From an uncultured Oscillospiraceae bacterium (GTDB lineage Bacteria > Bacillota > Clostridia > Oscillospirales > Oscillospiraceae): 64,000 nt of DNA. The notes under the pieces were generated by a model that saw only the letters and a program-made list of their open reading frames with translations, did not search any database and was not told where the DNA came from. The DNA is taken from contig CATZRD010000006.1 of the NCBI GenBank assembly GCA_958423465.1, forward strand, positions 22,099 through 86,098, written 5' to 3'. How positions within the stretch are numbered: position 1 is the stretch's first letter; the number at the start of each line of letters is the position of its first letter. Positions 25,771 to 36,042 of this stretch are shown here, piece after piece. A program made the translations under genes and the position numbers.

Positions 25771-26499
25771 ATGGAGGAACCAAAATATAAGCGGGTGCTG
25801 CTGAAGATCAGCGGCGAGGCCCTGGCCGGGGAGAAGCATTTCGGCCTGGATTTCGAGGTCATCGGCCGGGTGTGCGACGCCATCAAGGAGGCCGTTGCCA
25901 TGGGCGTCCAGGTGGGCGTCGTGGTGGGCGGCGGCAACTTCTGGCGGGGCGTCAAGGACGGCGGCGGCCGCATGGAGCGGACCCGGGCCGACCACATGGG
26001 CATGATGGCCACGGTGATGAACGCCCTGGCGGTGGCGGACGTGCTGGAGCAGAAGAACGTCCCCGTCCGGGTCCAGACCGCCGTGGAGATGCGGGCTATG
26101 GCGGAGCCCTACATCCGGGGCCGGGCCATCAGCCATCTGGAGAAGGGCCGGGTGGTGATCTTCGGCTGCGGCACCGGCAACCCCTACTTTTCCACGGACA
26201 CGGCTGCGGTGCTGCGGGCGGCGGAGATCAACGCCGACGTGATCCTGCTGGCCAAGAATGTGGACGGCGTCTACAGCGCCGACCCCAACAAGGACCCCGG
26301 CGCTGTGAAATACGACGCCATCAGCTACGACGACGTGCTGGCCCAGCATCTGGCGGTGATGGATACCACCGCTACCAGCCTCTCTATGGATAACCACATC
26401 CCCGTGCTGCTGTTCGCGCTGAAGGACCCCTATAATATCATCCGCGCCCTGAAGGGCGAGAAGATCGGGACCATTGTGAAGGAGGACGTGAAGCAATGA
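25771..26499 (+). CDS. pyrH: UMP kinase
   Basis: It phosphorylates UMP to UDP. The 242-residue amino-acid-kinase-fold protein starts [13 protein letters not shown] (about 5-17), has [10 protein letters not shown] near 52-61, and [13 protein letters not shown] near 163-175. AGGAGG is about 8 bp before the ATG. It overlaps frr by 4 bp. The order pyrH-frr-uppS-cdsA-dxr-rseP-ispG-polC follows without a visible terminator and is probably one long transcript. Confidence 0.98.
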   Translation: MEEPKYKRVLLKISGEALAGEKHFGLDFEVIGRVCDAIKEAVAMGVQVGVVVGGGNFWRGVKDGGGRMERTRADHMGMMATVMNALAVADVLEQKNVPVRVQTAVEMRAMAEPYIRGRAISHLEKGRVVIFGCGTGNPYFSTDTAAVLRAAEINADVILLAKNVDGVYSADPNKDPGAVKYDAISYDDVLAQHLAVMDTTATSLSMDNHIPVLLFALKDPYNIIRALKGEKIGTIVKEDVKQ

Positions 26500-27050
26500 A
26501 AAGCGAGTATAAGGTCTATGAGGACAAAATGAAGAAATCCGTGGAGTCTGTGGCGTCGGACTTTGCCGCCGTCCGGGCCGGCCGGGCCAACGCCGCGGTG
26601 CTGGATCGGATCACGGTGGACTACTACGGTACGCCTACCCCCATCCATCAGATCGCCTCCATCGGCTCTCCCGACCCCCGCACGCTGACCATCCAGCCCT
26701 GGGACGCCAGCGCGCTGAAGCTGATTAACAAGGCCATCCAGGAGTCCGACCTGGGCATCAATCCCCAGAACGACGGCCGGGTCATCCGCCTGGCTTTCCC
26801 ACAGCTGACGGAGGAGCGCCGTAAGGAGCTGGTCAAGCAGGTGGCCAAGTACGCCGAGGGCGGCAAGGTGGCCATCCGCAACATCCGCCGGGACGCGGTG
26901 GAGAAGTTCAAGGCCCAGAAAAAGAACGGCGATATCACCGAGGACGATATGAAGATCGCCGAGAAGGACATCCAGAAGCTCACCGACGATATGTGCAAGG
27001 AGATCGACGCCCTGCAGGAGAAGAAGGAGAAGGAGCTGCTGGCGGTGTGA
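26496..27050 (+). CDS. frr: ribosome recycling factor
   Basis: It splits the post-termination ribosome with EF-G. The 184-residue protein has the [20 protein letters not shown] region near 27-47 and [13 protein letters not shown] near 105-117, both hallmarks of Frr, and has the standard family length. Its ATG overlaps the pyrH stop (ATGA) with GGAGG just upstream inside pyrH. Confidence 0.98.
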   Translation: MKSEYKVYEDKMKKSVESVASDFAAVRAGRANAAVLDRITVDYYGTPTPIHQIASIGSPDPRTLTIQPWDASALKLINKAIQESDLGINPQNDGRVIRLAFPQLTEERRKELVKQVAKYAEGGKVAIRNIRRDAVEKFKAQKKNGDITEDDMKIAEKDIQKLTDDMCKEIDALQEKKEKELLAV

Positions 27051-27068
27051 GCCGGCCTGGAGAAACGG

Positions 27069-27827
27069 ATGAGGTTCGCTTTTTGGAAGAAGGGCGATGA
27101 TAGGGCGGGGCAGGTGGATTTCGACCGTCTGCCCCGCCACATCGCTATCATATTGGACGGCAACGGCCGCTGGGCCCAGCGTAAGGCGCTGCCCCGCACC
27201 GCGGGACATAAGGCGGGGGCGGAGACCTTCCGTACCATCGCCACCTACTGCCGGGACATCGGCATCCAGTATCTCACGGTGTACGCCTTTTCCACGGAGA
27301 ACTGGAAGCGGCCCGCCGACGAGGTGGAGACCATCATGGCGCTTTTAAAGCGCTATCTGCTGGAGGCCATCGACACCATGGAGCGGGACAATGTGCGCCT
27401 GCGCTTCATGGGGGATATGTCGCCCCTCAGCGGCGAGCTGAAGGGTCTGGTGGACCGGTGCAACGCCATCTCCGACCGCCTTACCGGCTGTCAGTGTAAT
27501 ATCTGCATCAACTACGGCGGCAGGGCGGAGATCGTCCACGGGGCCCAGGCTTTTGCCAGAGCCTGCGCCTCGGGGACTGTAAAGCCTGAGGACCTGACGG
27601 AGGAAGGGTTCGAACGCTACCTCTATTCCGCCGGGATTCCCTCCCCGGAGCTGCTGATCCGCCCCGGCGGAGAGCAGCGGCTGAGCAATTTCCTCCTGTG
27701 GCAGTGCGCCTACGCGGAGTTTTACTTCACCGACGTGCTGTGGCCCGATTTCACCCGGGAGGAGCTGCTGCGGGCCATTGCCTCCTATCAGCATAGAGAC
27801 AGAAGATTCGGAGGAATCAAACGATGA
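27069..27827 (+). CDS. uppS: undecaprenyl diphosphate synthase
   Basis: It is a cis-prenyltransferase that makes the C55 lipid carrier for peptidoglycan. The 252-residue protein has HIAIILDGNGRWAQ with the catalytic D30, YAFSTENWKRP near 78-88, and the C-terminal LLIRPGGEQRLSNFLLWQ region. It lies 18 bp after frr and overlaps cdsA by 4 bp. Confidence 0.97.
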   Translation: MRFAFWKKGDDRAGQVDFDRLPRHIAIILDGNGRWAQRKALPRTAGHKAGAETFRTIATYCRDIGIQYLTVYAFSTENWKRPADEVETIMALLKRYLLEAIDTMERDNVRLRFMGDMSPLSGELKGLVDRCNAISDRLTGCQCNICINYGGRAEIVHGAQAFARACASGTVKPEDLTEEGFERYLYSAGIPSPELLIRPGGEQRLSNFLLWQCAYAEFYFTDVLWPDFTREELLRAIASYQHRDRRFGGIKR

Positions 27828-28627
27828 CATCCTTACAGTCCCGGCTGCTGGTATCGGCCATCGGCGTGCCCCTGATCCTGGTGCTCATCCTGTGGGCGCC
27901 GCTGTGGGCGCTGGCGGCTGCCCTGATGGCCCTGGCGGGAATCGCGGCCTGGGAGCTGCTGAACTGCGTGGGCGCCGGGAAGATGGGCTTTCTGCGGAAC
28001 CTGTCCATCCTGGGGGCGCTGTACGCGGTGGCCGAAGCCTATCGGAACGACCCGTTCTACATCCTGGCCCTGGCGGTGATCGTTCTGCTGATCTTTGGCT
28101 ATGCCGTGGTCAGGGGGGGCGAGGTGAAGTTCCAGCATATCGCCGCCGCGCTGCTGGCCGTTTTTGCCATCCCCTATGCCTTCTCCGCCTTTCTGTGGCT
28201 GGACGCGGCGGGGTATCACCGGGGCTTTCTGCTGCTGCCCCTGATTTTCAGCTTCGGAAGCGACACCTTCGCCTACTTCGCGGGCAACGCCTTGGGCCGG
28301 CACAAGCTGGCCCCCCGGGTCAGCCCCCACAAGACGGTGGAGGGAGCTGTGGGCGGTCTGCTGGGCAACGCCCTGTGCGGCGTCGTGTTCGCTCTGGTCA
28401 TGAACACCTGGTTCGACCACACCATCAGCTATGTGGGCATCGCCCTGCTGGGGCTGATTCTCAGCGCCGTGGCCCAGCTGGGGGACCTGAGCTTTTCCCT
28501 CATCAAGCGGGAGTTCGGCGTGAAGGACTACGGCAGGATCTTTCTGGCCCACGGCGGCGTGCTGGACCGGTTTGACAGTGTGATCTTCGTGGCGCCCACC
28601 CTGGCGCTGCTGGTGGCGCTGCTGTGA
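27824..28627 (+). CDS. cdsA: phosphatidate cytidylyltransferase
   Basis: It makes CDP-diacylglycerol for phospholipid synthesis. The 267-residue integral membrane protein has about seven to eight hydrophobic segments and the C-terminal CdsA signature (KREFGVKDYGRI, then HGGVLDRFDSVIF near 243-255). Its ATG overlaps the uppS stop, with GGAGG upstream. Confidence 0.96.
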   Translation: MTSLQSRLLVSAIGVPLILVLILWAPLWALAAALMALAGIAAWELLNCVGAGKMGFLRNLSILGALYAVAEAYRNDPFYILALAVIVLLIFGYAVVRGGEVKFQHIAAALLAVFAIPYAFSAFLWLDAAGYHRGFLLLPLIFSFGSDTFAYFAGNALGRHKLAPRVSPHKTVEGAVGGLLGNALCGVVFALVMNTWFDHTISYVGIALLGLILSAVAQLGDLSFSLIKREFGVKDYGRIFLAHGGVLDRFDSVIFVAPTLALLVALL

Positions 28628-28666
28628 CAGGACAGCGGGCTCCGGACTGCGTGTAAGGAGAACAGA

Positions 28667-29812
28667 ATGACGCGAGGCATATCTCTGCTGGGGTCCACCG
28701 GCTCTATCGGCCGGCAGACCCTGGAGGTTTGCGCGGAGCAGGGGATCCCGGTGATGGCCCTGACGGCAAACCGCAATATTGACCTGTTGGAGCGGCAGAC
28801 GAGGCAATTCCGGCCTCGTCTCGCTGTGCTGGCGGATATGGAAGCGGCCCTGGCCTTCGCCCGCCGGGTGGAGGACCTGGATGTGAAGGTAGCCTACGGC
28901 ATGGAGGGGCTGGTGGAGGCGGCCGCCCTGCCGGAGAGCGACACGGTGGTCACCGCCGTGGTAGGCATGGTGGGGCTGACGCCCACCCTGGCCGCCGTGG
29001 AGCGGGGCAAGCGGGTGGCCCTGGCCAACAAGGAGACCCTGGTCTGCGGCGGCGATCTGGTGATGGCCGCCGCCCGCCGCCGGGGGGCGGAGATCCTTCC
29101 GGTGGACAGCGAGCACTCCGCCATTTTCCAGTGCCTCCAGGGCTCCCGGAGCCGGGAGGAGGTGCGCCGGGTGATCCTGACCTGCTCCGGCGGCCCCTTT
29201 TTCGGCATGTCCCGGGAGGAGATGGCGGGCAAGACCAGGGCCGACGCCCTGCGCCACCCCAACTGGAGCATGGGGCCGAAGATCACCGTGGACTGCGCCA
29301 CCCTGATGAACAAGGGGCTGGAGGTCATCGAGGCCATGCACCTCTTCCAGCTCCCACCGGAGCAGGTGAGCGTGGTCATCCACCGGCAGAGCGTGATCCA
29401 CTCCATGGTGGAGTACCGGGACGGGGCGGTGCTGGCCCAATTAGGGACGGCGGATATGCGCCTGCCCATCCGGTACGCCCTGACCTGGCCGGACCGGGGC
29501 GCCTCCCGGGCGGAGCCGCTGGATCTGCTCTCCTGCCCGCCTCTGACCTTCGCGCCGCCGGACCTGGAGGCGTTCCCCTGCTTTGCCATGGCCCTGGCCT
29601 GCGCCCGGGAGGGCGGCACCAGCCGGGCGGTGCTGAACGGCGCCAACGAGGCGGCGGTGGGGCTGTTCCTCCGGGACGAGATCGGCTTCGGACAGATTCC
29701 GGAGCTGGTGGCGGAGGCCCTGGACGCGGTTCCGGTGAAATATGATCCCGACCTGGCGGATATACTGGAAGCGGACCGCCTGGCCAGAGAAGCAGTGCTG
29801 GCGGCCCGTTAG
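28667..29812 (+). CDS. dxr: 1-deoxy-D-xylulose 5-phosphate reductoisomerase
   Basis: It catalyses the NADPH-dependent step to MEP in isoprenoid synthesis. The 381-residue protein has the Rossmann motif LLGSTGSIGRQT near 7-18, ANKETLVCGG near 121-130, and the metal/substrate region LPVDSEHSAIFQ near 144-155. AAGGAG precedes the ATG. It works in the same pathway as ispG two genes downstream. Confidence 0.97.
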   Translation: MTRGISLLGSTGSIGRQTLEVCAEQGIPVMALTANRNIDLLERQTRQFRPRLAVLADMEAALAFARRVEDLDVKVAYGMEGLVEAAALPESDTVVTAVVGMVGLTPTLAAVERGKRVALANKETLVCGGDLVMAAARRRGAEILPVDSEHSAIFQCLQGSRSREEVRRVILTCSGGPFFGMSREEMAGKTRADALRHPNWSMGPKITVDCATLMNKGLEVIEAMHLFQLPPEQVSVVIHRQSVIHSMVEYRDGAVLAQLGTADMRLPIRYALTWPDRGASRAEPLDLLSCPPLTFAPPDLEAFPCFAMALACAREGGTSRAVLNGANEAAVGLFLRDEIGFGQIPELVAEALDAVPVKYDPDLADILEADRLAREAVLAAR

Positions 29813-29850
29813 GACGCCTGCGATCCCAATAGAAAGGAACTTCCGAACGT

Positions 29851-30918
29851 ATGTATATCATCATCGCGATCTTGCTGTTCGGCATTCTCATTGCCGCCCA
29901 CGAGTGGGGGCACTTCATCGCCGCCCGGCTCTGCGGCGTCACGGTAAACGAGTTTTCCCTGGGCATGGGGCCGGTGCTGTGGAAGAAGATGGGGAAGAAG
30001 GGGACCCAGTTTTCCATCCGGGCCCTGCCCATCGGCGGCTTCTGCGCCATGGAGGGGGAGGAAGAGGAGTCCGACGACCCTCACAGCCTCTCCAACCAGG
30101 GCTTTTGGGCGAAGATCGTGGTTTTCGCCGCCGGGGCCTTCATGAATTTTCTGGTGGGCCTGGTGCTGGTGGCCTGCGTGTTCGCCCCCGCCCAGGCCTT
30201 CCGCACCGCCGAGATCACCGGCTTCGCCCCGGAGTTCGATCTCCGGGGGGAGGACGGCCTCATGGAGGGGGACGTGCTCTACCGGGTGGACGGGGAGCGG
30301 ATCTACGTCTACAGCGACGTGACCCTCTTTCTGGGGCAGAACGACGGCCAGGGCTTTGACCTGGTGGTGCTGCGGGACGGGGAAAAGGTAGTTTTGAAGG
30401 ACTTTCCCATGACCTTCCGGGAGTGTACCTCCACTGACGGGGAGACAACATATACCGGCTACGGCATCTACTTCGGCGGCATGGAGGAGGCCACCCTGGG
30501 CGTCAAGCTGAGGATGATCTGGTACAACACCATCGACTTCGTCCGCATCGTCCGCTACAGCCTCCAGCAGCTCTTTACCGGCGGCTTCGGCGTGAAGGAC
30601 CTGAGCGGGCCGGTGGGCATCGTGTCCGCTGTCAACGACGTGGGACAGCAGAGCGCCACGTTCCTGGACGCTATGCTGAACATCGCCTACTTCGGGGCCA
30701 TGATCGCCGTCAACCTGGCCGTCATGAACCTGCTGCCCATCCCCGCGCTGGACGGGGGCCATATCCTGTTCCTGATTGTATCCACCCTGGTCGAGAAGCT
30801 GTTCAGGAAGAAGATCCCCATGAAGTACGAGGCCGCCGTCAACCTGGTGTTCCTGGTGGCGCTGATGGCGCTGATGGCCTTTGTGACCGTCAACGACGTG
30901 ATCAAACTGTTTGAATAG
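29851..30918 (+). CDS. rseP: site-2 protease RseP/RasP family (M50)
   Basis: This intramembrane zinc protease has the HEWGH motif (H17, E18, H21) in the first membrane segment, a central PDZ-like domain (about 110-180), and the second zinc-ligand segment LLPIPALDGGHILF near 293-306. It typically cleaves anti-sigma factors and remnant signal peptides. Length 355 residues. It sits between dxr and ispG as in other Firmicutes. A link to the sigma/anti-sigma-type pair at 12.3-13.8 kb is possible but speculative. Confidence 0.95.
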   Translation: MYIIIAILLFGILIAAHEWGHFIAARLCGVTVNEFSLGMGPVLWKKMGKKGTQFSIRALPIGGFCAMEGEEEESDDPHSLSNQGFWAKIVVFAAGAFMNFLVGLVLVACVFAPAQAFRTAEITGFAPEFDLRGEDGLMEGDVLYRVDGERIYVYSDVTLFLGQNDGQGFDLVVLRDGEKVVLKDFPMTFRECTSTDGETTYTGYGIYFGGMEEATLGVKLRMIWYNTIDFVRIVRYSLQQLFTGGFGVKDLSGPVGIVSAVNDVGQQSATFLDAMLNIAYFGAMIAVNLAVMNLLPIPALDGGHILFLIVSTLVEKLFRKKIPMKYEAAVNLVFLVALMALMAFVTVNDVIKLFE

Positions 30919-30929
30919 GGAGGCGCGGC

Positions 30930-31967
30930 ATGACAAAACGGCTGATGGTGGGGACTGTCCCGGTGGGCGGCGGCGCGCCGGTATCCATCCAGTCCATGTG
31001 CAATACCAAGACCGGCGACGTGGAGGCCACCGTGGAGCAGATCCTCCGGCTGGAGGAGGCGGGCTGTGAGATCGTCCGGGTGGCGGTGCCGGATCTGCCG
31101 GCGGCCCGGGCCATCGGGGCCATCAGGAGCCGAATCCACATCCCTCTGGTGGCGGACATCCACTTCGATTACAGACTGGCATTGGAGTGCGTGGACCGGG
31201 GGGTGGATAAGATCCGCCTGAACCCGGGGAACATCGGGGGAGAGGACCGGGTGAAGGCGGTGGCGGACGCCTGCCGGAACAACCATGTTCCCATCCGCAT
31301 CGGCGTCAACGGCGGTTCCCTGGAGAAGGAGCTGCGGCGGAAGTACGGCGGCGTTACCGCCCAGGCCCTGGTGGAAAGCGCCCTGGGCCACGTTTCGCTG
31401 CTGAACAGATTTGACTTTGACGACATCTGCATCTCCGTGAAGTGCTCCTCCGTACCGCTGACGGTGGCCGCCTACCGCGCCCTCAGCGAGCGGTGCCAGT
31501 ATCCGCTGCACCTGGGGGTGACGGAAGCGGGGACCCCGGAGATGGGTATGGTGAAATCCGCCATGGGCATCGGGGGCCTGCTGTGTCTGGGCATCGGGGA
31601 CACCCTGCGGGTGACTCTCACCGCTGATCCGGTGGAGGAGGTCTACGCCGCCAAGAAGATCCTGCTGGCGGCAGGCCTGCGGCGGGAGGGGCCTGAGCTT
31701 ATCGCCTGTCCCACCTGCGGGCGGACCAACATCGACCTGATCCCCATGGCCCGGGAGGTGGAGCGCCGTCTGGCGGGCTGCAAAAAGCCCATTACCGTGG
31801 CGGTGATGGGCTGCGCGGTGAACGGCCCGGGAGAGGCCGCCGCCGCCGACGTGGGCATTGCCGGCGGCGTTGGAGAGGGGCTGCTGTTCCGCCGGGGACA
31901 GGTCCTTCGAAAGGTCCCCCAGGAGAAGCTAGTGGACGCGCTGATGGAGGAGATCGAGAAGCTGTAA
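30930..31967 (+). CDS. ispG: 4-hydroxy-3-methylbut-2-enyl diphosphate synthase
   Basis: It is the [4Fe-4S] enzyme of the MEP pathway that makes HMBPP. The 345-residue protein starts TKRLMVGTVPVGGGAPVSIQ and has IHFDYRLAL near 75 and DKIRLNPGNIG near 93. The Fe-S cysteines are in CPTCGRTNIDL near 258 and MGCAVNGPGEA near 294. It lies 11 bp after rseP, with GGGAGG before the ATG. Confidence 0.97.
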   Translation: MTKRLMVGTVPVGGGAPVSIQSMCNTKTGDVEATVEQILRLEEAGCEIVRVAVPDLPAARAIGAIRSRIHIPLVADIHFDYRLALECVDRGVDKIRLNPGNIGGEDRVKAVADACRNNHVPIRIGVNGGSLEKELRRKYGGVTAQALVESALGHVSLLNRFDFDDICISVKCSSVPLTVAAYRALSERCQYPLHLGVTEAGTPEMGMVKSAMGIGGLLCLGIGDTLRVTLTADPVEEVYAAKKILLAAGLRREGPELIACPTCGRTNIDLIPMAREVERRLAGCKKPITVAVMGCAVNGPGEAAAADVGIAGGVGEGLLFRRGQVLRKVPQEKLVDALMEEIEKL

Positions 31968-32012
31968 GCGGCCCGGCCGAACAAGAGACGTACATAGGAT
32001 CGGAAGAGGACT

Positions 32013-35000
32013 ATGGCACAGAAGATACCTTTTTTTGAGTTTTTTACAAGTTTACCGCTGTCCTGGAGCCTCCGGGCGGCTTTGGACGGGGCGCAGGTCA
32101 CGGCCCTGGAGGTGGACCGGGCCAACCGGACCATGCTCCTGGCCCTCACCGTCCGGGGAGAGCTGGCCGAAGAGGCCCGGGAGGAGCTGACCGGGGCGGT
32201 CCGGGAGGCGTACCGGCTCAGCGAGGTCCGGCTGCGCCTGACGGCGGAGGCCCCCAGGACCGCCAAGGAGAAGGGCGGCGGCGAGACGGTGCTATTCGGC
32301 GGGGCGGTGAAGGGGGCCGTCCACCCCATGACGGATCTGAACCCTAAGATGGGCAATGTGGTGGTGGCGGGGAAGGTGTTTTTCGCCGACTTCTACGAGA
32401 CCCGCCGCCCCGGCGTGTTCTGCCTCACCTTCGACATGACCGACTTCCAGGGCTCGGTGCGGGTGACCAAGTACATGCAGAAGGAGGAGCGCGCCGCCCT
32501 GAAGAAGGAGATCAAGCCCGGCATGTGGCTGAAGGTCCAGGGGTTCGTCAAGCTGAACCGGGATGGCAGCGACGTGCTCCTGGAACCCAGAAATATCGTT
32601 ACCTACCCCCACGAGATGCGCCAGGACACCGCCCCGGTGAAGCGGGTGGAGCTGCATCTGCATACCACCTTTTCCAACATGGACGCCCTTTCCCCCCTGA
32701 ATCCCAAGGCGGGGCCGGAGGAGAATATCGTCAAGCGGGCGGAGGCCTGGGGCCATCCGGCCATCGCCATCACGGACCACGGCGTGGTCCAGGGCTTTCC
32801 CGACGCCTGGCACTCCGCCAAGGACATCAAGCTCCTCTATGGCATGGAGGGCTACTTTGTCAACAACTTAGACGACCGCATCGCCGTCCACGGAGGCGGA
32901 GACTGGCCCTTCGACGGGGAGTATGTGGCCTTCGATATCGAGACTACCGGCCTTCAGGTCACCCGGGAGGCCATCACAGAGATCGGCGCCGTGGTCATCA
33001 AAAACGGCGAGGTGACGGACCGGTTCCAGACCTTTGTGGACCCGGGCCGCCACCTGACGCCGGAGATCATCTCCCTGACGGGCATCACCGACGCCATGCT
33101 CCAGGGGGCCCCCAAGCCCCGGGAGGCCCTGCGGGCTTTTCTGGACTTCGCGGGGGACCGGCCTCTGGCGGCCCACAACGCGGAGTTCGACATCAGCTTC
33201 ATCCGCGCGGGCTGCGCCCGGGAGGGCTATGACTTCGACCCGGTATATGTGGATACGCTGATCCTGGCCCAGAACCTGCTGCCGGAGTTGGGGAAGTACA
33301 AGCTGGACATCGTGGCGGAGCATTTGAAGCTCCCCGCCTTCCAGCACCACCGGGCCAGCGACGACGCCGCTACCTGCGGCCTCTTCCTGCCCCACTTCTT
33401 TCAGATGCTGGAGGGCATGGGGGTCCGCTCCCTGGGGGAGATCAACGCCGCCATGCCCTCCCTGCGGAAGAAGGGCCGGGCCAACCGCCGTCCCCGGCAT
33501 ATCATTCTGCTGGTGAAAAACAAGGTGGGGCTGAAGAACCTGTACCAGCTGGTGTCTGCCTCCAACCTGCAATACTTCAAGCGGGTGCCCATCATCCCCA
33601 AGGACGAGCTGATCGCCCACCGGGAGGGCCTGATCGTCGGCTCCGCCTGCGAGGCGGGGGAGCTGTTCCAGGCAGTGGCGGATCACAAGGACTGGGCGGA
33701 GCTGAAGCGAATCGCCTCCTTTTACGACTATCTGGAGATCCAGCCTCTGTGCAACAACGCCTTCATGATCCGGGAGGGGAAGGCCAAGGACCAGGAGGAG
33801 CTGCGGGAACTGAACCGCACCATCGTCCGCCTGGGAGAGGAGCTGGGCAAGCCGGTGTGCGCCACCGGGGACGTCCACTTTATGGACCCGGAGGACGAGA
33901 TCTACCGGCACATTCTGCTGGACACCAAGAAGTTCTCCGACTGCGACCAGAGCCTGCCCATCTACTTCAAGACCACCGACGAGATGCTGGAGGAGTTTTC
34001 CTATCTGGGGGAGGAGAAGGCCATGGAGGTGGTGGTCACCAACCCCCGGGCCATCGCGGACCAGGTGGAGACCTTCGACCTGCTGCCCAAGGGGAAGCTC
34101 TTCCCGCCCCGGCTGGAAAACTCCGAGGAGGACTTGAACCGGCTGGTATGGGACAAGGTCCACGAGCTGTACGGCGAGGACCCGCCCCAGCTCATCGTGG
34201 ACCGGCTGAACGTGGAGCTGGGGGGCATTTTGGGCAAGTACGACGTGGTGTATATGTCTGCCCAGAAGCTGGTCCAGCGGTCCCTGGAGAACGGCTATCT
34301 GGTGGGCTCCCGGGGGTCCGTGGGCTCGTCCCTGGTGGCCTATATGTCCGGCATCACCGAGGTCAACGCCCTGCCGCCCCACTACCGCTGCCCCAAGTGC
34401 AAAAACAGCGAGTTTATCACCGACGGCTCCTACGGCTGCGGGGCGGACATGCCGGACAAGGTCTGCCCGGTGTGCGGCGAGAAATATGTGAAGGACGGCT
34501 TCGACATCCCCTTTGAGACCTTTTTGGGCTTCGGCGGCGGCAAGGTGCCTGATATCGACCTGAACTTCTCCGGGGAGTACCAGGCCCGCGCCCACCGCCA
34601 CGCCATCGAGATGTTCGGAGAGACCCAGGTGTTCCGGGCGGGGACCATCGGCACCGTGGCGGAAAAGACCGCCTACGGCTATGTGAAGAAGTATCTGGAG
34701 GCCCGGGGGCTGGAGCCGGGCCACGCGGAGGAGAACCGCCTGGCCCTGGGCTGCGTGGGGGTGAAACGTACCACCGGCCAGCACCCCGGCGGCCTGGTGG
34801 TGGTGCCCGACGACCTGGACGTGGAGGATTTCTGCCCCGTCCAGCACCCCGCCGACGCCGCGGACAGCGACATCATCACCACCCACTTTGAATACCACTG
34901 TATGGAGGACAACCTCCTGAAGCTGGATATGCTGGGTCACGATGACCCCACTATGGTCCGGATGCTGGAGGACCTCACCGGGGTGAACGCCCGGGCCATC

Positions 35001-35984
35001 CCTCTGGACGACCCGGACACCATGAGCCTGTTCACCTCCAGTAAGGCACTGGGCTTTGAAAACGACGAGATCCTGGGGCCCACCGGGGCCGTGGCCATCC
35101 CGGAGTTCAACACCAAGTTCACCCGCCAGATGCTCGTGGACACCCAGCCCAGGGACTTCAACACCCTGGTGCGTCTCTCCGGCTTCTCCCACGGTACCGA
35201 CGTGTGGCTGGGCAACGCCCGGGAGCTGATCGTGGGCGGCACCGCCTCCGTCTCCGAGACGGTAGGGTGCCGGGACGACATCATGCTCTACCTGATCTCC
35301 AAGGGGCTGGAGCCCAAAATGAGCTTCAAGATCATGGAGTCCGTCCGAAAGGGCAAGGTGAAGAAGGGCGGCTTCGAGGAGGGCTGGGTGGACGCCATGA
35401 AGGAGCACGACGTGCCGGACTGGTATATCGACTCCCTCAGCAAGATCGGCTACCTGTTCCCCAAGGCCCACGCCGTGGCCTACGTCATGATGGCCTTCCG
35501 CATCGCCTGGTTCAAGGTCCACCGGCCCTTGGCCTTCTACGCCGCCTTTTTCTCCATCCGGGCCAAGGCCTTCGACGCGGAGTACTGCTGCGCCGGCCTG
35601 GACGCGGTGAAGCGGAAGTATCTGGAGATCACGAACAACAAGGACGCCTCCGCCGTGGAGCAGGACCTGGCGGTGACATTGGAGGTGTGCTACGAGTTCT
35701 ACCTCCGGGGCTTCCGGTTCGAGCCTATCAGCATCTACGAGTCCGAGGCCACCCGGTTCAAGGTCAAGGAGCCGGACGCCCTGATCCCGCCCTTTACCGC
35801 CGTCCGGGGTCTGGGGGAGACGGCGGCGCTGGACACCGTGGAAAAGCGGAAGGGGAAGGAGTTCATCTCCGTGGAAGAGTTCGCGGCCTGCTGCAATAAG
35901 CTCTCCAAGACCCACATCGACCAGCTGAAGGCCCTTGGGGCCTTCGCCGGCATGGCGGATACCAGCCAGATCACATTGTTCTGA
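32013..35984 (+). CDS. polC: DNA polymerase III alpha subunit, PolC type
   Basis: It is the replicative polymerase of low-GC Gram-positives with built-in proofreading. The 1323-residue protein has an N-terminal domain, an OB-fold (about 110-195), a PHP domain starting with ELHLHTTFSNMDALS near 213, and an inserted DEDD exonuclease (FDIETTGL, D308/E310; HNAEFD near 390; HHRASDDA near 446). A zinc-binding insert (CPKC/CPVC, about 793-830) precedes the polymerase core with VPDIDLNFSG near 847. It is about 110 residues shorter than Bacillus PolC, mainly at the N-terminus. A strong terminator follows. Confidence 0.98.
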   Translation: MAQKIPFFEFFTSLPLSWSLRAALDGAQVTALEVDRANRTMLLALTVRGELAEEAREELTGAVREAYRLSEVRLRLTAEAPRTAKEKGGGETVLFGGAVKGAVHPMTDLNPKMGNVVVAGKVFFADFYETRRPGVFCLTFDMTDFQGSVRVTKYMQKEERAALKKEIKPGMWLKVQGFVKLNRDGSDVLLEPRNIVTYPHEMRQDTAPVKRVELHLHTTFSNMDALSPLNPKAGPEENIVKRAEAWGHPAIAITDHGVVQGFPDAWHSAKDIKLLYGMEGYFVNNLDDRIAVHGGGDWPFDGEYVAFDIETTGLQVTREAITEIGAVVIKNGEVTDRFQTFVDPGRHLTPEIISLTGITDAMLQGAPKPREALRAFLDFAGDRPLAAHNAEFDISFIRAGCAREGYDFDPVYVDTLILAQNLLPELGKYKLDIVAEHLKLPAFQHHRASDDAATCGLFLPHFFQMLEGMGVRSLGEINAAMPSLRKKGRANRRPRHIILLVKNKVGLKNLYQLVSASNLQYFKRVPIIPKDELIAHREGLIVGSACEAGELFQAVADHKDWAELKRIASFYDYLEIQPLCNNAFMIREGKAKDQEELRELNRTIVRLGEELGKPVCATGDVHFMDPEDEIYRHILLDTKKFSDCDQSLPIYFKTTDEMLEEFSYLGEEKAMEVVVTNPRAIADQVETFDLLPKGKLFPPRLENSEEDLNRLVWDKVHELYGEDPPQLIVDRLNVELGGILGKYDVVYMSAQKLVQRSLENGYLVGSRGSVGSSLVAYMSGITEVNALPPHYRCPKCKNSEFITDGSYGCGADMPDKVCPVCGEKYVKDGFDIPFETFLGFGGGKVPDIDLNFSGEYQARAHRHAIEMFGETQVFRAGTIGTVAEKTAYGYVKKYLEARGLEPGHAEENRLALGCVGVKRTTGQHPGGLVVVPDDLDVEDFCPVQHPADAADSDIITTHFEYHCMEDNLLKLDMLGHDDPTMVRMLEDLTGVNARAIPLDDPDTMSLFTSSKALGFENDEILGPTGAVAIPEFNTKFTRQMLVDTQPRDFNTLVRLSGFSHGTDVWLGNARELIVGGTASVSETVGCRDDIMLYLISKGLEPKMSFKIMESVRKGKVKKGGFEEGWVDAMKEHDVPDWYIDSLSKIGYLFPKAHAVAYVMMAFRIAWFKVHRPLAFYAAFFSIRAKAFDAEYCCAGLDAVKRKYLEITNNKDASAVEQDLAVTLEVCYEFYLRGFRFEPISIYESEATRFKVKEPDALIPPFTAVRGLGETAALDTVEKRKGKEFISVEEFAACCNKLSKTHIDQLKALGAFAGMADTSQITLF

Positions 35985-35989
35985 AAACA

Positions 35990-36039
35990 CCGAAGGGAAG
36001 GGACCCGCGCCGCGGCGCGGGTCCCTTCCCTTCGGTTTT
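35990..36039. terminator. very strong terminator between polC and malQ
   Basis: A 22-bp perfect stem with a 2-nt central gap spans 35990-36035 and is followed by TTTT. It lies between convergent genes and could serve both strands. Confidence 0.9.
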
Positions 36040-36042
36040 GGT

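Noticed and set aside
27600..27615. GGTTCGAAC as a tRNA T-loop
   Set aside because: It lies inside uppS and no acceptor or anticodon stem can be built around it. No tRNA was found in the window.
32868..35990. 1040-codon open frame opposite polC
   Set aside because: It is a shadow of the polC codon pattern; the translation is Gly/Val/His/Gln-rich and resembles nothing, while the plus strand encodes all PolC motifs.
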